From Prevotella sp. (lineage in GTDB: Bacteria; Bacteroidota; Bacteroidia; Bacteroidales; Bacteroidaceae): a stretch of DNA of 5,785 nucleotides. A program made the translations under genes and the position numbers. The stretch spans positions 1-5,785 of the forward strand of contig JAFRMM010000082.1 of the NCBI GenBank assembly GCA_017430675.1. Direction: 5' to 3'. Below are positions 1 through 5,785 of the stretch, in pieces (positions within the stretch are counted from its first letter, which is position 1; each line of letters opens with the position of its first letter). The notes under the pieces are model-generated. The model saw nothing but the letters and a program-made list of their open reading frames with translations. It was not told the origin of the DNA and made no database searches.

Positions 1-1
1 C

Positions 2-274
2 TCTAATGATGAGAGCAACTATAACGCCAGCATCATCACGGCGCAGAACGCCCTGAAGAACTATCCCTACTGCAGTCTGCGCGAGGAGTTCATGTTGCTC
101 ATCATGAAGAGCAAGTTCCAGTTGGCCGAGAACAGCACGGAGGAGCGGCGCCTGGAGCGCTACCGTGATGCCGAGGACGAGTGCTACGGCTTCCTCAACG
201 AGTTCCCCGACTCCAAGAGTGTCGCCATAGCCGAGAAGTATATTGCCAAGTGCAAGAAAGTGATTAAGGATTAA
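2..274 (+). CDS. bamD: Outer membrane protein assembly factor BamD, C-terminal 90 residues (partial)
   Basis: The frame is open from the left edge (first full codon at base 2) to TAA at 272–274, so the start lies outside the window. BamD is a TPR-rich lipoprotein on the periplasmic face of the outer membrane, where it works with BamA to insert beta-barrel proteins. What is visible is TPR-like: alternating helices rich in Ala, Glu, Lys and aromatics, including SIITAQNALKNYP, the stretch EFMLLIMKSKFQLAENS, and a last helix pair around FLNEFPDSKSVAIAEKYIAKC. The pattern in which a residue run ends in YP or FPDS and is followed by a new helix is typical of BamD repeats. Placement directly before the omega subunit and DUF4293 genes matches the usual Bacteroidales order and supports the call. 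The signal peptide and lipobox cannot be checked here. A generic TPR lipoprotein is the main alternative. Confidence 0.82.
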   Translation, partial: SNDESNYNASIITAQNALKNYPYCSLREEFMLLIMKSKFQLAENSTEERRLERYRDAEDECYGFLNEFPDSKSVAIAEKYIAKCKKVIKD

Positions 275-277
275 ATC

Positions 278-308
278 GTCAAATAGTTAAATAGTAAACC
301 GTTAAATA
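278..308 (+). repeat. Degenerate octamer repeats (GTYAAATA) in the spacer before rpoZ
   Basis: The spacer between the bamD stop and the rpoZ start consists almost wholly of a phased AT-rich unit: GTCAAATA at 278–285, GTTAAATA at 286–293, a degraded GTAAACC at 294–300 and GTTAAATA at 301–308. A related GATTAAAT overlaps the bamD stop at 269–276. The last unit ends 5 nt before the ATG at 314. From memory, similar TTAAATAG-like runs occur in other Prevotella spacers. Their role is unknown. They keep the translation start free of structure and may promote slippage; both ideas are inference. No Shine-Dalgarno sequence is present. Confidence 0.6.
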
Positions 309-313
309 TCAAC

Positions 314-652
314 ATGGATTACAAGAAGTCAAAAGCCCCCGTTAATACCGTGACGCGCAACGTCATGGATCTTTGCCGCGACACGGAAAATCTCTACGAG
401 AGTGTGGCCATCATCTCCAAGCGGGCCAACCAGATCAGCCTCCAGATCAAGGAGGACCTGTCGAAGAAGTTGGTGGAGTTCGCATCCTATAACGACTCCC
501 TCGAAGAAGTGTTCGAGAACCGTGAGCAGATAGAGATCTCCCGTTACTACGAGAAACTGCCTAAGGCTACTCTGCTTGCCACGCAGGAGTTCATCGAGGA
601 CAAGATCTACTGGCGCGACCCCTCGCGCGAGGGTGCAACTGAGGAGAATTAA
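314..652 (+). CDS. rpoZ: DNA-directed RNA polymerase omega subunit, Bacteroidetes Rpb6/RpoZ type
   Basis: This 112-residue cytoplasmic protein matches the Bacteroidetes form of RNA polymerase omega (Rpb6 family), which helps assemble and stabilise the beta' subunit. It starts MDYKKSKAP, as this family does, and carries the signature ESVAIISKRANQI at residues 29–41, which corresponds to the conserved KRA(R/N)QI core helix of omega. A conserved FASYNDSLEEVFENREQIEI segment follows at about 56–75, and then the ISRYYEKLPKATLLATQEF tail segment. Length is normal for the phylum, somewhat longer than proteobacterial omega. ATG at 314 is chosen because the N-terminus is family-typical and the next in-frame Met (residue 18) would remove conserved residues. 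It follows bamD by 39 nt and precedes the DUF4293 gene by 12 nt, so the three are probably co-transcribed. Confidence 0.92.
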   Translation: MDYKKSKAPVNTVTRNVMDLCRDTENLYESVAIISKRANQISLQIKEDLSKKLVEFASYNDSLEEVFENREQIEISRYYEKLPKATLLATQEFIEDKIYWRDPSREGATEEN

Positions 653-664
653 TCCTGTTGCGAC

Positions 665-1126
665 ATGATTCAGCGTAAACAGACTCTGTATCTATTGGCG
701 GCCATCGTGATGACCGTCATTTGTCTTTGTATGCAGATAGGCTCCTTCAAGGCCGCAGGTCTGGAGGTGGCCCGTGTCTATAACCTGTGGTTCACCGACC
801 CCTTAGGCAAGCACCATTTCGACACATGGCCCCTGCTGGCCATCCTGTTGCCGACAGCCGTACTGGGCACATACACCATCTTCCTCTATCACAACAGGAA
901 GATCCAGGCGCTCTTCTGCCTGTTCAATGCCCTGCTCATCATAGGGTGGTACGTGTGCTATTTCGTCGTTTCCCAGGTGGTAGGCGACAAGTCATGGGGT
1001 ACCGTTGATTTCCGTCCCTCATGGCCGGCCGTGTTCCCGGCCATCGCCTTTGTGCTATACCTGATGGCCCGCCGCGCCATCAATGCCGACGAGAAACTTG
1101 TCCGTTCCATGGACAGGATCAGGTAG
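665..1126 (+). CDS. DUF4293 family four-helix membrane protein
   Basis: This 153-residue protein belongs to the uncharacterised DUF4293 family of Bacteroidetes. Family signs are the N-terminus MIQRKQTLYLL, immediately entering a first membrane helix, and a C-terminus ending ARRAINADEKLVRSMDRIR, where the DE-LVRS-DR-R pattern is a family hallmark. Four hydrophobic segments are visible at about residues 8–28, 55–75, 82–103 and 119–138, with a polar loop of about 25 residues after the first. It is therefore an inner-membrane protein with both ends probably in the cytoplasm. No catalytic motif is seen and the function is unknown. It starts 12 nt after the rpoZ stop, and the bamD–rpoZ–DUF4293 order is a recurrent Bacteroidales arrangement, so it likely shares their transcript. 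No clear hairpin terminator follows it. GC-rich codon use matches the two upstream genes. Confidence 0.9.
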   Translation: MIQRKQTLYLLAAIVMTVICLCMQIGSFKAAGLEVARVYNLWFTDPLGKHHFDTWPLLAILLPTAVLGTYTIFLYHNRKIQALFCLFNALLIIGWYVCYFVVSQVVGDKSWGTVDFRPSWPAVFPAIAFVLYLMARRAINADEKLVRSMDRIR

Positions 1127-1167
1127 TCGTCTCCCGCGTACAAATTAAAAAAATATATCTCGGAATG

Positions 1168-1199
1168 CTTGGTCGTTTCGGGATTATTGTGTATCTTTG
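1168..1199 (+). promoter_or_regulatory. Bacteroidetes-type (sigma ABfr) promoter
   Basis: The -7 box TATCTTTG at 1192–1199 fits the TAnnTTTG consensus of the Bacteroidetes housekeeping sigma factor at every fixed base. A -33 element CTTG (1168–1171; consensus TTTG) lies exactly 20 nt upstream, within the usual spacing. Transcription would begin at about 1204–1207. That gives a leader of about 37 nt to the small frame at 1242 and about 270 nt to the protease ATG at 1478. No better promoter was seen closer to the protease, so this one probably serves both. Confidence 0.7.
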
Positions 1200-1241
1200 C
1201 CACAGTTTTGTAAATAGGAATAATTAAAAACCATATTCTGT

Positions 1242-1414
1242 ATGAATACTACATTTGGTAAACTCTTGAGGACTCTTATAAAAATGTTGAGTACTACTTT
1301 TATGATTTACGTGAAAGTAGCAAAAGCGACTTCGGTTCAGAATTCGCCCAAGAATTGCAGACTTGCCTATTGGCGAAGACTGATGACCTCCTCACAATGG
1401 CCGCAAGGTTGTGA
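1242..1414 (+). pseudogene. Small hypothetical protein gene, apparently frameshifted
   Basis: An ATG at 1242, about 37 nt after the predicted transcription start, opens a frame reading MNTTFGK. At this point the protein-like signal moves to the -1 frame. From 1262 that frame is open for 50 codons to TGA at 1412–1414 and reads TLEDSYKNVEYYFYDLRESS, then continues through DFGSEFAQELQTCLLAKTDD and ends LLTMAARL. It has no start codon of its own and has a stop (TAA, 1259–1261) just before it. Adding one A to the AAA at 1260–1262 would join the halves into a 57-residue, acidic, helix-prone protein. The uninterrupted ATG frame runs on to a TAG at 1428–1430 but has an improbable, Trp/Met/Arg-rich composition. 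I do not recognise the family. A disabled gene, a sequencing error in the homopolymer and programmed frameshifting all remain possible. The whole could also be chance. Confidence 0.38.
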
Positions 1415-1477
1415 TAAAGTGAGTGAATAGCCAAGTTCAAGGTCGTATTTATACTTCATGAGGGAGTTTATAGAGTT

Positions 1478-4400
1478 ATGAAGAAGATACATCTATTATT
1501 GTTCGTCGGTTTATTATCAGCAACGATAGCGAATGCTGGTAGGGTAACGGAACAGGAGGCTTTGCAGAAAGCCCAACAATTTATGAAAGGCAAGGTTATG
1601 CGGCCTGTCATGTCGAGGTCGCTGACCCGTGTTCAGTCTGTCAAAGAAGACTGTGCATTTTATATCTTTAATGCAGAGGATCAGGGTGGCTATGTCATTA
1701 TCTCTGCTGATGACAGAACGGATGCTGTTTTGGGGTATTCTGATACTGGAGCGATAGACATAGATAATATGCCTGAAAACCTGCGCTGGTGGTTGCAGGG
1801 CTATGCTGAACAGATCAAGGCGATGTCTAATGACATGCCATTAACAAAGACACGGACTACCCGTGGCACCATGTCTGCCATTTCACCGTTGATCCAGACA
1901 AAGTGGGATCAATATGAACCATACAACCTACAATGTCCAGAATATGAAATGGAAAAATGTGTGACAGGTTGTACATCAACAGCATTGGCTCAGGTGATGT
2001 ATTACCATAAGTGGCCGACTTCGTGCCCTGCTATCCCTGCATACGTGACGAAAAGCCTTAAAATATCCCTTCCTGAACTCCCTGCGACTTCTTTCAAATG
2101 GGATTTGATGAAAACCAGTTATGATTATTCGGCCGTAGGAGATGCAGAGAATGCCGTGGCTGAATTATTACGTTATTGCGGACAGGCCAACGAGATAGAC
2201 TATACGACCACGGGCTCGGCTGCCTCTCTAAAAATCAATGTCATGATCAATACTTTCGGCTATAGTAAGAATATGCGTAGTCTTTATCGTGGTAACTATA
2301 CAGATTCTCATTGGGAAAGTCTTATTTATGAGGAACTGTCAAACCAACGCCCGGTGCTTTATTGTGGAAACGCAGACCCTGATAGTAGCATCAAAGAAGG
2401 TCACCAGTTTATATGTGATGGTTATGACGGGAACGGTAAATTCCACATAAACTGGGGCTGGGGAGGTCGGTGTGATGGGTATTACCTACTTTCTGCCTGC
2501 AACCCGGAGGACGAAGGGAAACCGAATGGTTTTAAATTCAATATTGACCAATTAGCCATTACTGGATTCAAACCGGCGAAAGAAGGGGAGGTGGAGATTC
2601 CATCCATGAGAGGCGACACTTGGGACTATATCATTCAGGCATATACCCGGTCTTCAGTAGAAGAGGATTTCGAAGACGTAAGCATCACTGGCAGGATTAC
2701 TGCCAACTACAATATTAATCCGACATCAAGTTTCACTACAGAGGTGGGATGGGGACTTTATCAAGGTGAGGACATGATAAAGACATTTTCTTCTGGCCCA
2801 CAGACATTTGAGGCGAAAAACCAATCTTCTGTCAAAAATGAGACTTTGATCTCTTTTGGGAAAGGCCTGACGGATGGCACCTATCAGTTACGCCAGTTGT
2901 ATAAGGATCCTGAGACAGATTCATGGTGCCTGTGTTTAGGATACCTCGTTGAGAGCCTTATAGTGGAGATCAATGGCACATCAATGATCATAAAGAGATT
3001 TGATATGGGTAGTGTTAAATTCACGGTCAATAATATGTCATGTTCCGAAGTTCCTTCAGTGGATGTTCCTGTGACAGTCACTGCTGACATCACCAATCAA
3101 GGAAATTCGTCTAATTTCGTCGTCTGCCTATGGTACCAGAAAGAGGGGGAAACAACATGGCATAATAGTGCATCAAGAGTCTTGTACATTGATAAGGATA
3201 ATACATTCCCTGCTGAGATGCAGTTTACACCTAAAGATGCAGGCAACTATAACCTGAAACTGACTTCCAATTATTCTGAAGAAGCATTGGCTACTCTTCA
3301 GATAGTGGTATCTGCGACGGAAAATGTCGTTGTAGATGGTGTCACTTACTTTTGCTCTCCTGCATACAATTCGGCTAAGATTGTGGTCGCTGAAAAGGAT
3401 GCACTGCCCCGAGAACTCGTCATTCCCTCCACAGTTACAACCAGTGAGGGCATTGAGTGTCGTGTTCAGTCCATAGATGAGTATGTTTTTCTAAGGATGA
3501 ATACTATAACGAGATTGACGATATCAGAAGGCGTCAAGACCATAGGAAGATATGCTTTCACGAATTGTTATAATCTCAAAAGGATAGAGTTGCCAGCATC
3601 TTTGACATCGATCGGAGAACAGGCCTTTTCTTATTGCGAACGGGTCGTTGCTGTTATTTCCAAAGTGAATACGCCTTTTAATATTGAAGAGAGCGTTTTT
3701 GCCAGTGGCGTGAATTATAACCCGGAAAAAGGTGAATACGACTGTTCTCCCTCCACTGCAACACTCTATGTACCTATCGGTTCTTTGTCTGCCTATCAGG
3801 AAATAAAGGGATGGACCAAGTTTGCGAAGATGGAACAAGGTGAGCCATTCGAAACCATTCAGGATGGTTTGAAGTATCTCTGCTCTTCATACTCCAGAAC
3901 AGCAACAGTCATTGATGGTGACTATAAAGAATTGGAAAATGTGGAAATCCCCGCCGAGATATCGGTTGATGAAGTGCCATATAAGGTAACAACTGTTGGC
4001 AACAGCGCGTTCTGTAACAAACGTAATATCAGGTCTCTAACTTTACCTGAGGGTTTAGAGACAATTGGGGACTATGCGTTTTACAAAATAGGCATTTCAG
4101 AATTAACCCTGCCCAGTACGCTGAGAAGTATCGGCGCATGGTCTTTTGGTTCTGCCTATATTACTTCTTTAGCAATCCCGGAAGGTGTGGAGTCCATTGG
4201 AAATAATGCTTTCAACGCTAACTATAGCCTTGAAGAAGTGGAACTGCCCTCAACGCTGACGAGAATCGGTAGTGAAGCCTTTACTTCTTGTGATAGACTC
4301 AGTATTGTTATTTCCAGAGTGAGGACGCCTTTTAGCATTGATGAGGGCATATTTGCAAGTAGTTGGGAATATAATTCGGAAAAGCATAAATATGATTACG

Positions 4401-5785
4401 ATCCCTCTTGTGCGACGCTCTATGTGCCAGTCGGTTCATTGTCTGCCTATCAGGAAATAAAGGGATGGACTATGTTTGCGAAGATAGAGGAGGGAGAGCC
4501 ATTCGAGACTGTTCAGGATGTCTTGAAGTATCGCTGCTCCCCTGGCTCAAAGACAGCCTCAGTCATTAAAGGCGATTACAATGAATTGGAAAATGTGATT
4601 ATCCCCCCTGAGATAACTGTCGATCAAGTCATATTTAAGATTACAGCCATCGATGAAAATGCGTTCTATAACCAAAGGAATATACAATCGATGGCCTTGC
4701 CTGAGGGTTTGGAATCTATTGGAAACTGGGCGTTTTATGGACTATGCATTTCGGAATTAACCCTGCCCAGTACGCTGAGAAGTATTGGCGCATGGTCTTT
4801 TAATTCTTCAAATATTACTACTTTAGCAATCCCGGAAGGTGTGGAGTCCATTGGGAAATTTGCATTCAGGGATTGTTATTATCTGGAATCGTTAGAACTG
4901 CCTTCATCTTTGACGGATATTGGAGAATATGTGATTTCAGGATGTGATGCCCTTTCTTCAGTCGTCTCAAATAATAGAAATCCAAAAGGAACAAATGAGA
5001 ATGCCTTTATGAACCTGAGATATGATAGGGAGGAACAAATTTGGTTTGATGAACTCCCTCAGGCGACGCTATATGTTCCTCTCGGTTGTAAGCCAAAATA
5101 TCTGGAAACCGAAGGCTGGGCTAAGTTCGCTGACATTCAGGAATTAGATGGGGAAACCGTCTCGATTACCATTGGCAACAATGGTAAGACAACGTACTGC
5201 GGCGACAAGGCCCTGGACTTCAGTTACTCCGACGAGGTGAAGGCCTTCATTGCCACGGGCTTCGACAAGGAGAGCAGTACCATCTGGATGACCCGCGTGA
5301 AGGACGTTCCCGCCGGTGTACCTGTCATGATCAAGGGTACGGCCAACGAGACCTACCATGTCCCCGTGACTGAGGGCGGATCCTCTTACTATAAGAACAT
5401 GTTCGTGGGTAATACCTCCGGCGAGAGCATGTCCATCGGCGAGACCTCCGAGGATGGCCAGTACGTGAACTACTACATGAGCGGCGGACAGTTCAAGAGC
5501 GTGAAGACATCGGCCAACATCGGCGCGAACAAGTGCTACCTGCAACTTCCGGCCAACTTCGCGGCAGAGGCCACGGGCGATGGCTGTCAGGTGAAGATCG
5601 CCGCCTCCGGCAAGTCGTCGTTCGCTGCTCCATACGACCTCGACTTCACAAGCCTTAATGATGACGTGAAGGCCTTCACGGCCACGGGCTACGATGCCAG
5701 CACGAAGACCATCTGGCTGACAAGAGTAAAGAAGGTGCAGAAGGGCGAGGGCCTGCTCCTGAAGGGCACGGGCGGCGAGACCTAC
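1478..5785 (+). CDS. Secreted C10 (streptopain-family) cysteine protease with BspA-like leucine-rich repeats, 3' end outside the window
   Basis: The frame is open for 1436 codons to the window edge. ATG 1478 is the first Met after an in-frame TGA at 1424–1426. It opens a signal peptide (KK, hydrophobic core LLLFVGLLSATI, likely cleavage after ANA at residue 20), and a weak GGGAG lies at 1462–1466. Residues about 22–128 fit the Spi-type inhibitory propeptide. Residues about 135–360 are a papain-fold C10 protease. The nucleophile is C165 in TGCTSTALAQVMYYHKWP, the catalytic His is H309 in EGHQF, and N325/W326 lie in NWGWGG, matching streptococcal SpeB and Prevotella interpain. Residues about 370–612 look like two beta-sandwich domains. 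Residues 615–1223 form three BspA-like LRR modules (IPxGVxxIGxxAF pattern), each closed by an ATLYVPxG…GWxxFA motif. From 1226 a C-terminal repeat domain begins. It is far longer than typical C10 proteases. All key residues are intact, so activity is expected. The LRRs probably bind surfaces or substrates; this is inferred. Confidence 0.93.
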   Translation, partial: MKKIHLLLFVGLLSATIANAGRVTEQEALQKAQQFMKGKVMRPVMSRSLTRVQSVKEDCAFYIFNAEDQGGYVIISADDRTDAVLGYSDTGAIDIDNMPENLRWWLQGYAEQIKAMSNDMPLTKTRTTRGTMSAISPLIQTKWDQYEPYNLQCPEYEMEKCVTGCTSTALAQVMYYHKWPTSCPAIPAYVTKSLKISLPELPATSFKWDLMKTSYDYSAVGDAENAVAELLRYCGQANEIDYTTTGSAASLKINVMINTFGYSKNMRSLYRGNYTDSHWESLIYEELSNQRPVLYCGNADPDSSIKEGHQFICDGYDGNGKFHINWGWGGRCDGYYLLSACNPEDEGKPNGFKFNIDQLAITGFKPAKEGEVEIPSMRGDTWDYIIQAYTRSSVEEDFEDVSITGRITANYNINPTSSFTTEVGWGLYQGEDMIKTFSSGPQTFEAKNQSSVKNETLISFGKGLTDGTYQLRQLYKDPETDSWCLCLGYLVESLIVEINGTSMIIKRFDMGSVKFTVNNMSCSEVPSVDVPVTVTADITNQGNSSNFVVCLWYQKEGETTWHNSASRVLYIDKDNTFPAEMQFTPKDAGNYNLKLTSNYSEEALATLQIVVSATENVVVDGVTYFCSPAYNSAKIVVAEKDALPRELVIPSTVTTSEGIECRVQSIDEYVFLRMNTITRLTISEGVKTIGRYAFTNCYNLKRIELPASLTSIGEQAFSYCERVVAVISKVNTPFNIEESVFASGVNYNPEKGEYDCSPSTATLYVPIGSLSAYQEIKGWTKFAKMEQGEPFETIQDGLKYLCSSYSRTATVIDGDYKELENVEIPAEISVDEVPYKVTTVGNSAFCNKRNIRSLTLPEGLETIGDYAFYKIGISELTLPSTLRSIGAWSFGSAYITSLAIPEGVESIGNNAFNANYSLEEVELPSTLTRIGSEAFTSCDRLSIVISRVRTPFSIDEGIFASSWEYNSEKHKYDYDPSCATLYVPVGSLSAYQEIKGWTMFAKIEEGEPFETVQDVLKYRCSPGSKTASVIKGDYNELENVIIPPEITVDQVIFKITAIDENAFYNQRNIQSMALPEGLESIGNWAFYGLCISELTLPSTLRSIGAWSFNSSNITTLAIPEGVESIGKFAFRDCYYLESLELPSSLTDIGEYVISGCDALSSVVSNNRNPKGTNENAFMNLRYDREEQIWFDELPQATLYVPLGCKPKYLETEGWAKFADIQELDGETVSITIGNNGKTTYCGDKALDFSYSDEVKAFIATGFDKESSTIWMTRVKDVPAGVPVMIKGTANETYHVPVTEGGSSYYKNMFVGNTSGESMSIGETSEDGQYVNYYMSGGQFKSVKTSANIGANKCYLQLPANFAAEATGDGCQVKIAASGKSSFAAPYDLDFTSLNDDVKAFTATGYDASTKTIWLTRVKKVQKGEGLLLKGTGGETY
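3320..3838 (+). repeat. BspA-like LRR module 1 of the protease (short form)
   Basis: This covers residues 615–787, about 173 codons. It starts with a small beta unit (VVVDGVTYFCSP…), then has LRR_5-type repeats such as ISEGVKTIGRYAF and LPASLTSIGEQAF, and closes with ATLYVPIGSLSAYQEIKGW. It lacks about two LRRs (some 45 residues) that modules 2 and 3 contain. Its second half (from about 3640) is much closer to module 2 than its first half is. Confidence 0.85.
3839..4492 (+). repeat. BspA-like LRR module 2 (654 nt, 218 codons)
   Basis: This covers residues 788–1005, starting GEPFETIQDGLKYLCS. It holds four LRR_5-type units (for example LPEGLETIGDYAF, LPSTLRSIGAWSF, IPEGVESIGNNAF and LPSTLTRIGSEAF) and closes with ATLYVPVGSLSAYQEIKGW. 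Its 5' part is nearly identical to module 3 and its 3' part to module 1, always at an offset of exactly 654 nt. Confidence 0.88.
4493..5146 (+). repeat. BspA-like LRR module 3 (about 654 nt)
   Basis: This covers residues 1006–1223, starting GEPFETVQDVLKYRCS. Exact blocks shared with module 2 include the stretch from about 4753 (module 2: 4099), which encodes ELTLPSTLRSIGAWSF, and the one near 4822 (module 2: 4168), which encodes LAIPEGVESIG. The final third has diverged: VISGCDALSSVVSNNRNP replaces the VISRVRTPFSI-type segment, and the closing motif is ATLYVPLGCKPKYLETEGW. Confidence 0.87.
5183..5785 (+). repeat. C-terminal repeat domain: one full 142-codon copy and the start of a second
   Basis: Copy 1 starts at GKTTYCGDKALDFS (residue 1236, base 5183) and copy 2 at GKSSFAAPYDLDFT (residue 1378, base 5609), exactly 426 nt apart. 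Shared core residues include DEVKAF/DDVKAF, ATG(F/Y)D, TIW(M/L)TRVK and a KGT near the end of each core. Copy 1 closes with NKCYLQLPANFA, a segment type I know from C-termini of Prevotella surface proteins. Copy 2 is cut by the window edge after 59 codons. The fold and role are unknown; envelope attachment or carbohydrate binding are guesses. It is markedly GC-rich compared with the LRR region. Confidence 0.8.

Larger units (their letters stand above)
1127..1477. other. 351-nt intergenic gap between the core cluster and the protease gene
   Basis: This gap separates the GC-rich core genes from the protease gene and is visibly richer in A and T. It holds an A-run (1146–1153), a strong Bacteroidetes promoter match (1168–1199), a probable broken small gene (1242–1414) and a 63-nt leader with several stop codons before the protease start. 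No tRNA, inverted-repeat element or convincing intrinsic terminator was found by eye. Confidence 0.7.

Noticed and set aside
787..1008. 73-codon open frame overlapping the DUF4293 gene in another plus frame
   Set aside because: The His/Pro/Arg-rich translation is typical of an out-of-frame reading, and DUF4293 is strongly supported in the main frame.
1127..1167. Possible intrinsic terminator after DUF4293 because of the A/T-rich run
   Set aside because: No GC-rich hairpin precedes a T-run; the run is mostly A on the plus strand.
1450..1457. TATACTTC as a possible -7 box just upstream of the protease gene
   Set aside because: It has two mismatches in the TTTG half and no good TTTG element about 20 nt upstream, so it is much weaker than the promoter at 1168–1199.
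3524..3838. 104-codon open frame on the minus strand
   Set aside because: It is antisense to LRR module 1, has no recognisable domain, and the plus strand is clearly coding.
3320..5146. Repeat pattern considered as a CRISPR or mobile-element array
   Set aside because: The repeats are long, in frame, diverged like protein modules and continuous with the coding frame; there are no short identical repeats with unique spacers and no transposase.
5144..5545. 133-codon open frame on the minus strand
   Set aside because: It lies opposite the GC-rich 3' part of the protease gene, has a His/Val/Leu-rich composition typical of antisense frames in GC-rich coding DNA, and overlaps clear repeat-domain codons.

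Overview
The window looks like a chromosomal segment of a Bacteroidales bacterium, most likely Prevotella or a close relative (Segatella, Hallella). Three things suggest this: the order bamD – Bacteroidetes-type RNA polymerase omega – DUF4293; a textbook Bacteroidetes promoter (a TAnnTTTG-type -7 box); and a long secreted protein that joins a streptopain-family (C10) protease to BspA-type leucine-rich repeats and a C-terminal module I associate with Prevotella surface proteins.

Left part (1–1126): a compact plus-strand core cluster. It holds the 3' end of the outer-membrane assembly lipoprotein BamD, then the omega-like RNA polymerase subunit after a 39-nt AT-rich spacer of degenerate octamer repeats, then a four-helix DUF4293 inner-membrane protein 12 nt further on. 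These genes are GC-rich (34 of 60 bases in one hand-counted line of rpoZ).

Middle (1127–1477): a 351-nt, lower-GC gap. It carries a near-consensus Bacteroidetes promoter (1168–1199) and a small reading frame (1242–1414) that makes sense only if one base is restored near 1260; I treat it as a likely frameshifted small gene.

Right part (1478 to the window edge): one open frame of at least 1436 codons that leaves the window without a stop. In order it encodes a signal peptide, a Spi-type inhibitory propeptide, a C10 cysteine protease domain with intact Cys/His/Asn/Trp residues, about 240 residues of probable beta-sandwich, three BspA-like LRR modules, and the start of a C-terminal repeat domain. 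The LRR region contains an in-frame 654-bp tandem duplication whose breakpoints lie inside modules. Base composition jumps from low/moderate GC to clearly high GC at the junction between the last LRR module and the C-terminal domain (about 5150), which suggests a mosaic gene. The protein is probably secreted to the envelope or exported, where the LRRs could bind a surface or substrate while the protease cleaves it; that role is inferred. No RNA genes, CRISPR arrays, insertion sequences or integrases were seen.
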